Shown: positions 52,801-60,435 of the stretch, piece by piece | Position numbering within the stretch: position 1 is the stretch's first letter | Layout of the letters: each line of letters begins with the position of its first letter | NCBI RefSeq assembly: GCF_000020985.1 | Contig: NC_011296.1 | Span: 1,939,804 to 2,003,803, forward strand | Direction: 5' to 3' | DNA: 64,000 bases | Source of the DNA: Thermodesulfovibrio yellowstonii DSM 11347 | GTDB taxonomy: Bacteria; Nitrospirota; Thermodesulfovibrionia; Thermodesulfovibrionales; Thermodesulfovibrionaceae | Program-made: the position numbers and the translations under genes | The notes under the pieces: model-generated | What the model saw: only the letters and a program-made list of their open reading frames with translations | Database searches by the model: none | Told to the model about the DNA's origin: nothing

Positions 52801-53526
52801 ATTAACAGCAGTAGGCTCTTCTGGATTTCTCAGAGGATATTCTGATACAAAAGGCTTTTCTATGTTTCCTTCTCTCTCAACTTTGCTTGGTGTTATATCT
52901 TTCTGTTCACTTTGTATTTCCTTAGAAGTCAAAGGTTTTGGCAGTTCTGGTGGAAGTTTCTCTCTTATAACTGTTGCCTGACCTGCTCCTACCTCAACAA
53001 CTCTTTCAGGTATATGGAGATTATAACAGTAAACTTTTCCAGTTAAGACTGTTACTGTTGAATAGGTAGGATAGTGAGCAACCACATAATTTGTTCCTCT
53101 TACTCCTGCAACTGCTATTGGTGTTTTTATCTCAAATCTGTTAGCCTTTGGGAATGCCTTTATCTTCTCAACACTTTCCTTTGCTACAAAAGCTCCTGCC
53201 TTCCCTCTGGGAATATTAAGAGTGACTCTGAAACTATGAGCATCTGCAAAATATTCACTAATGTCAATTCTGCTACGAGGAGCAATCTTTACAACCGTTC
53301 CGTCCCTGAATGTGAGTTCTGCCCTTGAATCAGTTTTTGTTCTTATTATGTCATTTAAATAAACAGGCTCATTTATTTTTACCATAACAGCAGGAGGCTT
53401 ACCCCCTCTTAAAATATCAACCTTCCCCTCTAATGCTGTGATTTTACCTACTTCCTGAGCTAAGGCATTGCTTAAGAATAAAAAACTGATAAAGGCTATT
53501 AAAATTAAAATTTTAAGCCTCAGCAT
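49852..53526 (-). CDS. Large secreted FecR-domain protein with glycine/serine-rich repeat modules
   Basis: 1224 residues. A signal peptide (ILIAFISFLFLSNALA) is followed by a FecR domain (about 25-190: VGKITALEGKVDILRGGKPP, AELTFRDGTVVKIAPRSRIDIS, IAVAGVRGTNYVV). A Pro/Thr/Glu-rich linker and an Ig-like segment with an EWKITYKVEANKPVIVRYR region follow. The remaining 800 residues contain several loosely repeated beta-rich modules with patterns such as GYAGGIGEDSSQNYAIYGLYIGSDG and YIGGRFGQKTDTSYNF. No barrel or membrane anchor is seen at the C-terminus. It is probably an exported surface or extracellular protein. It follows the TPR/barrel gene by 11 bp. Confidence 0.75.
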   Translation of the reverse strand: MLRLKILILIAFISFLFLSNALAQEVGKITALEGKVDILRGGKPPAVMVKINEPVYLNDIIRTKTDSRAELTFRDGTVVKIAPRSRIDISEYFADAHSFRVTLNIPRGKAGAFVAKESVEKIKAFPKANRFEIKTPIAVAGVRGTNYVVAHYPTYSTVTVLTGKVYCYNLHIPERVVEVGAGQATVIREKLPPELPKPLTSKEIQSEQKDITPSKVEREGNIEKPFVSEYPLRNPEEPTAVNFYPETSSEPRLSTKETTPPITETTKITESLSVNFMLYSIEAPISGEWKITYKVEANKPVIVRYRTKTSDWDEWKDVNTTAQNNIDFSINVYGSYEIQIKATDSYGNNKEWSSSIVYPKSSTFSGNIATDTSANSSVTGNVAGALTVDKGIAKLTASSPVSFNSTFKAGGGNATEGYWILKGPTSSSYFRLLTPTYLFTGSGDSTLTMESGGIKSVTTEPWIEVKELSLSAKFTGYHHYYDGTKIDEVQGGGQSTILIGKTGELILPSSINDTVTYKTENYGIGYIPDVTQDTSMVWGNFQQNSGSSLKLKGYAGGIGEDSSQNYAIYGLYIGSDGSAGILKGSPYGTNQNLYKEIHLIDIEPAFTFKKKTVGYSTMSTWSDYIQGSYQGYFTGGSGTPTISKQDISNTSYGVIGSATLSLKKGSNPESWGVFGIELGGSHSATLPTGLKLEFSGDSWDNRDASYTTPDYWLGSVSEATVSSGKIQGTFQGRFMTPTHYGIIEGKMFGNLGSNKWVGIVIGGYEPIVELSHLSNIVSDANTSKIYKENFAVTGARINSYLGGDSFWSKEQGSLYSMGKINDSSNEIDFNSGSSYLWYAPTNWSSGSLRYSGYIGGRFGQKTDTSYNFSTYVAGIYNDSTNKGIFIGNLSTDGTSNVLSLEKRFFLEGENNVKAVTLAAGSIPSSPSPAVVSNLSIDTNSYGITLQNQEGYIIMDTNTNYYTFGAGLIGMGGTYNTVPTGLWDITYTGSFEGGFQGSFGALLKGNLWGTENSVQNIINGKTYGYFADITGTPFLTGIFVGETLGTFDPTNKYWQAVTLGTVLETANFLSMACPGGKCNTSGTNFTEEQEKLRKLNIPVVEVGRASFSGSGNNLSVNMNNVIFFSTQAGQKPLLWSTADINGIYSGTPTLNQSVTLNATSGASGSVNFTPTYWSGGNWSATIANDIAYPIQLSGGSYNSSINMQGAASGVYGSGNFTGTASGMAK

Positions 53527-53537
53527 CTTAAGCCTCC

Positions 53538-55064
53538 TTAAAAGCTAAAACTCAGCTCAACACTGTAAATGTTTCTCTTATAATCATAAATTGGAAAGTT
53601 TGAGTCAGCCCTTAAGTGATAGTAGCTGAGATTAGTCCTCAGGGTTTTTGAAATCTCAAAGATAACTCCTGCTGTTAATGAATATATTTGGTCTCTTCTT
53701 TTTTCAGCGGTTTCCGGGAAACCCTTAACCCCTCTTCCTGTGTATGTATTTATGTTTCTGTAGTTTTGCCATGTGTGGTCCCCTGCAATCTGGAGTATGA
53801 GTTTTTCAGTAAGGGGACATACAACTCCAGCAGATAATCTATGAGACAGGGAGTCCCAGTTGATTCCCTGAGTATCATCAATCATATATTCATATTTTGA
53901 ATAAAAAACTCCTTTCTCCTTAAAGGGATAAAAATATCCTGCTGAAATACTGTATTGGTTACTATCCCTGTCTTCATTAGGATCAGCATCTGCTGTATAC
54001 TTAAGCATCTCCCTTTTACCATATCCCGCTGAAAACTGGAAAATATGTCCAGCAGCAATCTGAAGGCTCACTGTAGGGGTGAGTGAAAAAAGTGACATAT
54101 ATTCCCTCTCATTAAGCCACATATGAAAGTAACTCAAGGGAAGTGTTATAAATCCCTTTCCAATATTTATACCGGGAGTAAATGTAATTGTGCTCATGGT
54201 TGTGTCAAACTTATAGGAAGAAAAATAGTTTTTTGTATAAATGCCAAAGTCTCCTATAATAAATAAGTTTCCTGATAGCAAGGGTTTCCAACTGAGCTTC
54301 ATATTTGCCACCTGTGCAGAGTCTCTTTTTCCTGAAATCTCATCAACTGCTGAGACTCCAATCAGAGTTGTTGGTTTTGATACCACGTTGTCATCATACT
54401 GATATCCCAGAGACAAATAAATGCTCAACTCCTTGATGGCTGTTTTAAGGGCAGCAAGATAATCAGAGGCAAACTCTGCAATATCTGTTTGGGGCTCAAT
54501 CTTTATCAATCCTTCAAGAGTTTTCATAGCCTCCTTAATCTTCCTTTCAGCAGAGTAGGTGAGTGCTATCTGAAGGTCTGATACCTGAGTCAGAGCAGAA
54601 TCAATGGATTTTGCTCTTTCAAAGGCTTTTCTTGCCTCCTCAAACCTGCCCATCTTTGAAAAAACAAGACCCTTTAAAAATAGAATCTTTGAAGGCATTA
54701 TAAACTGTTTTTCAGCTTCTGTGAGCCATTGCATTGCTTCCTTCAGTTCTCCAAGATGGTATAAAACTTCAGCTAATTCAAGATATGCATCATTTATTCT
54801 TGGTATGTCTGTCAAAGAGTTGTAAAAATATTTTTTTGCACTTCTGTAATCCCCTATTTGCTTGTATGTAAGCCCAAGATAAAAACTTGCAAGTGTTGAA
54901 GGCTGTGTTCTGTAAATTTTTTTAAATATCTCAAGAGCTTCTTCATAATTTTCCTGCCTGTATTGTTCAATCCCCTTTTGAAATAAATCTTCTGCATATA
55001 GTGAAACAGGAATAAATATCAAGAATAATATTAAGAGAGCATTTATGAGGGTTTGATTAACCAT
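53538..55064 (-). CDS. TPR plus outer-membrane beta-barrel protein
   Basis: 508 residues. A signal peptide (NALLILFLIFIPVSLYA) is followed by about five TPR motifs (residues 25-200; for example YRQENYEEALEIFKKIYRTQPS and AYLELAEVLYHLGELKEAMQWLTEAEKQ). From about 215 on, alternating amphipathic strands (SLGYQYDDNVVSK, PGINIGKGFITLPLSYFHMW, SYYHLRADSN) end in a terminal SVELSFSF, which is a good outer-membrane barrel signature. The layout (periplasmic TPR, barrel) resembles Slam-type exporters. Pairing with the FecR-domain gene suggests the barrel exports or anchors it; this is an inference. There is no Shine-Dalgarno motif before the ATG. Confidence 0.72.
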   Translation of the reverse strand: MVNQTLINALLILFLIFIPVSLYAEDLFQKGIEQYRQENYEEALEIFKKIYRTQPSTLASFYLGLTYKQIGDYRSAKKYFYNSLTDIPRINDAYLELAEVLYHLGELKEAMQWLTEAEKQFIMPSKILFLKGLVFSKMGRFEEARKAFERAKSIDSALTQVSDLQIALTYSAERKIKEAMKTLEGLIKIEPQTDIAEFASDYLAALKTAIKELSIYLSLGYQYDDNVVSKPTTLIGVSAVDEISGKRDSAQVANMKLSWKPLLSGNLFIIGDFGIYTKNYFSSYKFDTTMSTITFTPGINIGKGFITLPLSYFHMWLNEREYMSLFSLTPTVSLQIAAGHIFQFSAGYGKREMLKYTADADPNEDRDSNQYSISAGYFYPFKEKGVFYSKYEYMIDDTQGINWDSLSHRLSAGVVCPLTEKLILQIAGDHTWQNYRNINTYTGRGVKGFPETAEKRRDQIYSLTAGVIFEISKTLRTNLSYYHLRADSNFPIYDYKRNIYSVELSFSF

Positions 55065-55107
55065 AAAAAATTGAAAAAAATTGTAAAAAATTGTTTTTTA
55101 AAAAATC
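55064..55107. promoter_or_regulatory. Phased A/T-tracts upstream of the TPR-barrel gene
   Basis: Three consecutive 10-bp units of the type TAAAAAATTG (55064-55073, 55074-55083, 55084-55093) are followed by TTTTTTAAAAAATC. The exact 10-bp phase of A-tracts predicts intrinsically bent DNA. On the minus strand the gene start is preceded by repeated CAATTTTTT and no Shine-Dalgarno motif. Confidence 0.6.
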
Positions 55108-55197
55108 AATATCTTTTAAGATGTTTATTTAATCTATATATGACGAGAATATTATGTTTTACTCATTTTTTTACGATTGAAACCCCTTCTGTCTTCT

Positions 55198-55226
55198 TTG
55201 TATTTCATGTGTTTTAGTATTATAAT
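55198..55226 (+). promoter_or_regulatory. Promoter of the LpxL-family gene (short leader)
   Basis: TTGTAT (55198-55203), a 17-nt spacer and a perfect TATAAT (55221-55226) end 15 bases before the ATG at 55242. The leader would be about 9 nt and no Shine-Dalgarno motif is present. Confidence 0.65.
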
Positions 55227-55241
55227 TATTCTTAAACTTAT

Positions 55242-56111
55242 ATGAAATCTTTTGTTAAACATATTATTTTTAAATTTGCTCTTAAATTTTTTATGGGGCT
55301 TGGAAGAATTCTCGGGAAAAAACAACTTATTACTGTTTCATCTTTTTTAGGAAGTTTATTATATTCTCTCTCCTGGAAAAGAAAGAATGTTGCCTTTGAT
55401 AATTTAAAAATTGCTTTTGAACAACAATATAAAGAATCTGAACTGAAAAAAGTCTTAAAAAAGTTTATTCAAGAAATTATTCTCACTGCCCTTGAGATTG
55501 CCTTTATTGTAAAAAAGAAAGAAAAACTTGCTCAATGGGCTAAAGTTTCAGGCATTGAACATCTTGATGAAGCATTAAAAAAACGCAAAGGAATAATTGC
55601 ATTGAGCGCGCATTTAGGTAATATTCCTGTCATGCTTGCATGGCTTGCTGAGAAAGGTTATCCTGTTGCTGTTCTTTTTAAAGAAGGGAAATATCTTCCC
55701 GAAGGATTTTTATACAATCTTATAAAATCTTATAAAATTTATCCAATTCCCTTTCGTTCTGATAGAGAAGTTCCTAAGGAAATAATAAGCGCTTTAAATA
55801 AAAATATGATTGTCTTTATACTTGCTGACCAAGCAAGACCTGGTATTTATGCAAAATTTTTCGGCAAGTATGTTCAGTGCCAGAAGGGTGCGTTTGTTAT
55901 AGCACAGAGAAAAGGTTCTCCGCTTGTTCCGATTTTTATTGTAAGGGGAGAAAATGGGCATGAAATCAAAATTTATCCTGAGATAGAATTACAAAAACAA
56001 GTTGAAATCCTTATTGAAAAATATAACTGTCTTCTTGAAGAATTAATCAGAAAGTATCCTGAACAGTATTACTGGTTTCACAGAAGATTTAAGAGAATGA
56101 GGGTTCACTAA
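55242..56111 (+). CDS. LpxL/HtrB-family lipid A acyltransferase-like protein
   Basis: 289 residues of the PF03279 lysophospholipid acyltransferase family. The N-terminus is amphipathic and basic, and the core reads GIIALSAHLGNIPVMLAW near residue 118. In well-known LpxL/LpxM the motif is HX4(D/E); here the sixth residue is Pro, so the catalytic acid is not in its usual place. Other family elements are FILADQARPGIYAKFFGK and KGSPLVPIFIV. The product probably acts on lipid A or a related lipid at the inner membrane. Its 3' end overlaps the convergent msbA gene by 23 bp. Confidence 0.8.
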   Translation: MKSFVKHIIFKFALKFFMGLGRILGKKQLITVSSFLGSLLYSLSWKRKNVAFDNLKIAFEQQYKESELKKVLKKFIQEIILTALEIAFIVKKKEKLAQWAKVSGIEHLDEALKKRKGIIALSAHLGNIPVMLAWLAEKGYPVAVLFKEGKYLPEGFLYNLIKSYKIYPIPFRSDREVPKEIISALNKNMIVFILADQARPGIYAKFFGKYVQCQKGAFVIAQRKGSPLVPIFIVRGENGHEIKIYPEIELQKQVEILIEKYNCLLEELIRKYPEQYYWFHRRFKRMRVH

Positions 56112-57870
56112 ACTGCAAATGCCACAGTTCACTGTAAAGCCCTCCTTTTGCTAAAAGCTCTTCATGTGTTCCCTGTTCTATAATCCTACCTTTGTCCATA
56201 ACAATAATTTTATCAGCCCGCTTTATTGTAGAAAGTCTGTGGGCAATAACTAAAGTTGTTCTACCTTTCCTCATCTGTTCAAGAGCTCTCTGAATTTTTT
56301 CTTCAGATTCAGTATCAAGGCTTGCTGTGGCTTCATCAAATATTAAAATCTTCGGCTCTCTTAAAATAGCTCTTGCAATTGTAATTCTCTGTTTCTGCCC
56401 ACCTGAAAGCAAAATACCTTTTTCCCCAACCATTGATTCATAACCTTTTGGCAGCTTTATTATAAAATCGTGGGCATCTGCCATTATGGCAGCTCTCTCA
56501 ACCTCTTCTTTGGTGGATGAGATATTACCAAACTTTATATTATTGATGACTGAATCATTAAATAAAATAATATCTTGTGTCACAAGAGCTATTTGAGAAC
56601 GAAGGCTATGAAGTGAAAAATCTCTTATGCTCACTCCATCAATTAATATATCACCTTCTGTTGGATACCAGAATCCTGCAAGCAAATCTGCGATTGTGCT
56701 TTTTCCTGCTCCTGATGGACCAACTATAGCAACTGTTTCACCAGCCTGTATTTCAAAATTAATATCTTTGAGTGTATAATCTTTTGAAAGAGGATATCTG
56801 AATGAAACATTTTTAAAAACTATATGGCCATTTATTTCTCTTTTTTCGCCTTTTTCTGGCTCATGTTCAACAAATATAATCTCCCTAAGTCGCTCTATAA
56901 CATTTCTTCCTCTTTGAAAGGAGGCATTAACACGACTAAGCCTTTTTAAAGGCGTATACATAAGAATTACTGCTGTTGCAAATGAAAAAAAGTCACCAGA
57001 AGAGATTTTATCATTAACAACAAGATACCCTCCATAAAAAAGAATAATAGCAACACCTATCCCTGCTATAGTTTCTGAAATAAGATTTGTAAATTCTTCT
57101 GTTCTTACTTCTCGCATAATATTTCTATAGTGTTCATGAAGTGCGTTCCTGTATCTTTGTTTCATGTCAGATTCCATGGTGAAAGCTTTTATTATCTTTA
57201 TGCCCTGCAATGTTTCATGTAGAAGTGTTGTTATTTTAGCGATTCTAAGACGGGTTTTCATTCCAATATCTTTCATCCTTTTTCCAAATTCTGTCATAGA
57301 ATAAAGCATCAATGGAATAACAACAAAAGAAAGCAATGCCAGATCCCATCTGCGATAAAAGGCAACACAGGCTAACACAATGACCGTAAGCCCTTCAACC
57401 AGAAAATCTTTGATAGTGTTTGAAACCGTGCTTTTAAGCAAGTCAGCATCATTGAGAACTTTAGAAATAAGATTTCCTGAACTGTCTCTGCAAAAAAATG
57501 ACATTGGAAGCTTTAAAAGTTTTTCATAAAGCGCATCTCTGACAAACTTAACAATCTTAGAACCAACTGAATTCATAATATAATTATTAATAAAGGTAAA
57601 AACTCCTCTCAAACTAAAAAGAATAATAACCAGAAGAGGAATTAAATAAAGAAACTCTGCTGATTTTTTTATAAAAATCTGGTCCATTGCAGGTTTTACT
57701 GACCATGCAATAGCTCCATTGATTCCAGATATTGATAAACTGCAAAGTAAGGCAAAAAGAAGTCTTAGCCTGTGCTCTTTTATAAGTCTCCAGAAAACCG
57801 CAAAATCATCCAGCCATAATTTTTTAAACTTTATTTTGAAATATTTTTCTATTTCCATTGTTTTTCCCAA
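56089..57870 (-). CDS. msbA: Lipid A export ABC transporter MsbA
   Basis: 593 residues, a half transporter. Six membrane helices in residues 30-340 precede an ATPase domain with Walker A (GPSGAGKST), signature (LSGGQKQR), Walker B (ILIFDEATASLD) and H-loop (VIAHRLSTI). MsbA flips lipid A-core across the inner membrane. The adjacent glycosyltransferase and nearby LpxL-type gene support this role over a generic drug exporter. The start overlaps the glycosyltransferase gene by 22 bp. Confidence 0.9.
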   Translation of the reverse strand: MGKTMEIEKYFKIKFKKLWLDDFAVFWRLIKEHRLRLLFALLCSLSISGINGAIAWSVKPAMDQIFIKKSAEFLYLIPLLVIILFSLRGVFTFINNYIMNSVGSKIVKFVRDALYEKLLKLPMSFFCRDSSGNLISKVLNDADLLKSTVSNTIKDFLVEGLTVIVLACVAFYRRWDLALLSFVVIPLMLYSMTEFGKRMKDIGMKTRLRIAKITTLLHETLQGIKIIKAFTMESDMKQRYRNALHEHYRNIMREVRTEEFTNLISETIAGIGVAIILFYGGYLVVNDKISSGDFFSFATAVILMYTPLKRLSRVNASFQRGRNVIERLREIIFVEHEPEKGEKREINGHIVFKNVSFRYPLSKDYTLKDINFEIQAGETVAIVGPSGAGKSTIADLLAGFWYPTEGDILIDGVSIRDFSLHSLRSQIALVTQDIILFNDSVINNIKFGNISSTKEEVERAAIMADAHDFIIKLPKGYESMVGEKGILLSGGQKQRITIARAILREPKILIFDEATASLDTESEEKIQRALEQMRKGRTTLVIAHRLSTIKRADKIIVMDKGRIIEQGTHEELLAKGGLYSELWHLQFSEPSFS

Positions 57871-58601
57871 ACTTTAGCGTACTTAAGAAATGAATAAAAA
57901 CTGTAAAAAAATGCAAGAATAAAACCCCTTAAACCATCAAGAAATCCCAATTTTATAAAAAACATTTTAAAAAATGTAAATACAGGAGCAAAAAAAATCT
58001 TTAAAACTATCTTACATTTTGACGGATTCTTTTTTATTAACTCCAATGCTCCATAGGAAGAATAAATCTGCATTTTCTTAATAAAGTCTTCAAAAGTTTG
58101 ATATGTATAATGTAAAATAGGTTCTTTTACGTAGCCCACTTTACCATTAACAATAACCTTCTCATGAACTTCTCTAATCTGCATTTTCCCTTTGTCTTTC
58201 CTAAATAGTCTTAGCGTATAATCTGGCCACCATCCGCTGTGTTTAATCCATTTCCCAAGAAAAAAATTTTTTCTTGGAATAAAATATCCATCAAAATCAT
58301 CATTGCTTATTTTTTCAGTTATTTCCATTTTTAAAGCCTCTGTAACTCTTTCATCTGCATCAAGAATGAAAACCCATGGCAGTGTTGTCTTTTCAACAGC
58401 AAATTGTTTTTGGGTTGCAAAACCTTTCCATTCTAATTTATAAATTTTATCTGTATAGTTTTTGCAAATTTCAACTGTTCTGTCTTCACTAAAAGCATCT
58501 ACCACAACAATCTCTTCAAAATCTTTTACAGATTCCAGAGCATCCTCAATATTTTTTTCTTCATTTTTTGTAATAATTGCAATAGAGATAGGGATTTTCA
58601 A
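57849..58601 (-). CDS. Family 2 glycosyltransferase (WaaE/KdtX-like LPS core type)
   Basis: 250 residues. GT2 fold: ISIAIITKNEEKNIEDALESVKDFEEIVVVDAFSEDRTVEICK, WKGFATQKQFAVEKTTLPWVFILDADERV (DxD) and GYFIPRKNFFLGKWIKHSGWWPDYTLRLFRK. This pattern is typical of the LPS core beta-1,4-glucosyltransferase WaaE group. A hydrophobic C-terminus may hold it at the membrane. It sits between moaA and msbA and likely adds a core sugar to LPS. Confidence 0.87.
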   Translation of the reverse strand: MKIPISIAIITKNEEKNIEDALESVKDFEEIVVVDAFSEDRTVEICKNYTDKIYKLEWKGFATQKQFAVEKTTLPWVFILDADERVTEALKMEITEKISNDDFDGYFIPRKNFFLGKWIKHSGWWPDYTLRLFRKDKGKMQIREVHEKVIVNGKVGYVKEPILHYTYQTFEDFIKKMQIYSSYGALELIKKNPSKCKIVLKIFFAPVFTFFKMFFIKLGFLDGLRGFILAFFYSFYSFLKYAKVWEKQWK

Positions 58602-58606
58602 AAAAC

Positions 58607-59575
58607 TTAGCCTCCTATTGTGGACATAGGCCTTAAAGGCTTTGTATGTTCTGACATACCCTGAGGTTTTAAATGAATGGTTTTGATAATTGTTTCTCTT
58701 ATCTCTTCTGTAGAGGCGCCGCTTCGTAAAATCTTTTTTATGTCCACTTCTTTGTCAGAAAAAAGACAAGGTCTTAGTTTACCATCAGCAGTTAATCTAA
58801 GCCTATTACATCTAACACATATATGTGTTGTCATAGGACTTATAAATCCAAGAAAACCCTTTGCTCCTGCAAGCATGAAGTACTCTGCAGGACCTGACTT
58901 CTTCATCTGTACTGGAATAAGTTTTCCGATTTTATTCTCTATTCTTTCCTTTATCTCATCTTTTGATATAAAAAGTTCCTTTTTCCACGCATTCTGACCA
59001 ACAGGCATAAACTCTATAAATCTTATCTGATATTCTACTTTTTTACTCCATAGGGCAAATTTTTCTATTTCATCATCATTAATGCCTTTCATTACAACAA
59101 CATTGACCTTAACAGGTTGTAAACCAGCATTTTTTGCCTCATCAATACCTTCAAAAACATCATCTATTAAACCCACTCTGGTTATGGCTCTAAATTTATT
59201 TTCATCAAGGGAGTCAAGGCTAACATTCACTCGTTTTAAGCCTGCATTATATAAATCTTTAGCAAACTTTTTAAGAAGAACTCCATTTGTTGTCATTCCA
59301 ATGTCTCGTATACCTTCTATTCGTGCAAGTCTTTCAATAAAACTGACAATGCCCTTTCTTAGAAGAGGCTCACCACCTGTGATTCTTATTTTTGTTATCC
59401 CTAAATCTACGCCTATTTCAACAATTTTTAATATTTCCTCATAGCTCAATATTTCATGATGAGGTAATAAATTGGTTATGCCTTCTTCAGGCATACAATA
59501 AATACACCTAAGATTACATCTGTCAATAATGGAGATTCTTAAGTAATCTATATTTCTGTTAAAATTATCCTTCAT
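58607..59575 (-). CDS. moaA: GTP 3',8-cyclase MoaA (molybdenum cofactor biosynthesis)
   Basis: 322 residues. Radical-SAM [4Fe-4S] motif C20-x3-C24-x2-C27 (CNLRCIYC), SAM-binding ITGGEPLL, and the second C-terminal cluster (CVRCNRLRLTADGKLRPCLF). The C-terminus ends GG, which is needed for catalysis. MoaA with MoaC converts GTP to cPMP. The gene is embedded in the pal-cpoB-moaA-glycosyltransferase-msbA unit, overlapping cpoB by 4 bp; no other moa genes are nearby. Confidence 0.96.
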   Translation of the reverse strand: MKDNFNRNIDYLRISIIDRCNLRCIYCMPEEGITNLLPHHEILSYEEILKIVEIGVDLGITKIRITGGEPLLRKGIVSFIERLARIEGIRDIGMTTNGVLLKKFAKDLYNAGLKRVNVSLDSLDENKFRAITRVGLIDDVFEGIDEAKNAGLQPVKVNVVVMKGINDDEIEKFALWSKKVEYQIRFIEFMPVGQNAWKKELFISKDEIKERIENKIGKLIPVQMKKSGPAEYFMLAGAKGFLGFISPMTTHICVRCNRLRLTADGKLRPCLFSDKEVDIKKILRSGASTEEIRETIIKTIHLKPQGMSEHTKPLRPMSTIGG

Positions 59576-60435
59576 TGTTTTGATTTAGTTTTTGTTTTAG
59601 ATTTTGTCTTTGTTGATTTTTTCCCTGAATTCTGACTCTTAAGTATTTCTGCTATTTTTTGCTGAGCAATTTCTGCTTCCTTTGATTTAGGATATCTCTC
59701 AATAACTCTTTCAAATACAACTTTTGCTGTTTTTTTATCTTTCAACTCTAAAAATGCCATTCCTTCTTTAAGAAGTGCACCTGGTGCTTTATCGTGCTTT
59801 GGATATTTCTTGAGAAATTCTTCATAAGCAAGAATCGCATCTTCATATTTTTTTTCACTATAGTAAGTTTCTCCAATCCAAAAATATGAGTTGGGAAGAA
59901 GCTCAAAATCAGGATAATTCTTTGTAATCTCCTGAAATTTATCTCTTGCCGAGGCATATCTTTTTTCTTTTATGTCTACATGAGCGGAATCATATATTTC
60001 TTTGGGATTTTTTAATTGTCCTGGCGATATTTTCTTTTGTTCTGGTTCTTTCTGTGGAATAGGCTGTTGTGGCTGTGTTAGTTTAGCCTGTAATTCTGCG
60101 ATTTTATCACTTAGCTCTTTAAATTTTTTGTCATTGCTGTAAGAGCTTTCTTCAAATCTTCCTTTCAGTATCTGTAATTCCTTTACATAATCCTGTGTCT
60201 GAGCAATAAGCGTGAGCTGTCCCTCCTTTAATGCTGTGGCTGTAGATAAGTCAGAAGACATCTTATCCATTCTCGTTTTAAGTTCAGAAACTTCTTGCTT
60301 TAGTTGACTATTTTCAATATGTAGTTTGGTAATATCTGCCCTTATTTGTTCATACTCACCTGTGGTAACACAACCAGACAAAAAAACAGCAGACACTATT
60401 GCAGTAAAAAATATCTTGCTTTTAATCTTTTTCAT
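59572..60435 (-). CDS. cpoB: Tol-Pal system coordinator CpoB (YbgF), lipoprotein form
   Basis: 287 residues. It has a lipobox LSGC (C22), a trimerising coiled coil (about 30-120), a Pro/Gln-rich linker and TPR repeats (PKEIYDSAHVDIKEKRYASARDKFQEITKNYPDFELLPNSYFWIGETYYSEKKYEDAILAYEEFLKKYPKHDKAPGALLKEGMAFLEL). A Lys/Thr/Ser-rich tail ends the protein. CpoB links peptidoglycan synthesis with Tol-Pal constriction. Enterobacterial CpoB is soluble and periplasmic; here it is predicted to be lipid-anchored. It overlaps pal by 4 bp. Confidence 0.88.
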   Translation of the reverse strand: MKKIKSKIFFTAIVSAVFLSGCVTTGEYEQIRADITKLHIENSQLKQEVSELKTRMDKMSSDLSTATALKEGQLTLIAQTQDYVKELQILKGRFEESSYSNDKKFKELSDKIAELQAKLTQPQQPIPQKEPEQKKISPGQLKNPKEIYDSAHVDIKEKRYASARDKFQEITKNYPDFELLPNSYFWIGETYYSEKKYEDAILAYEEFLKKYPKHDKAPGALLKEGMAFLELKDKKTAKVVFERVIERYPKSKEAEIAQQKIAEILKSQNSGKKSTKTKSKTKTKSKQ

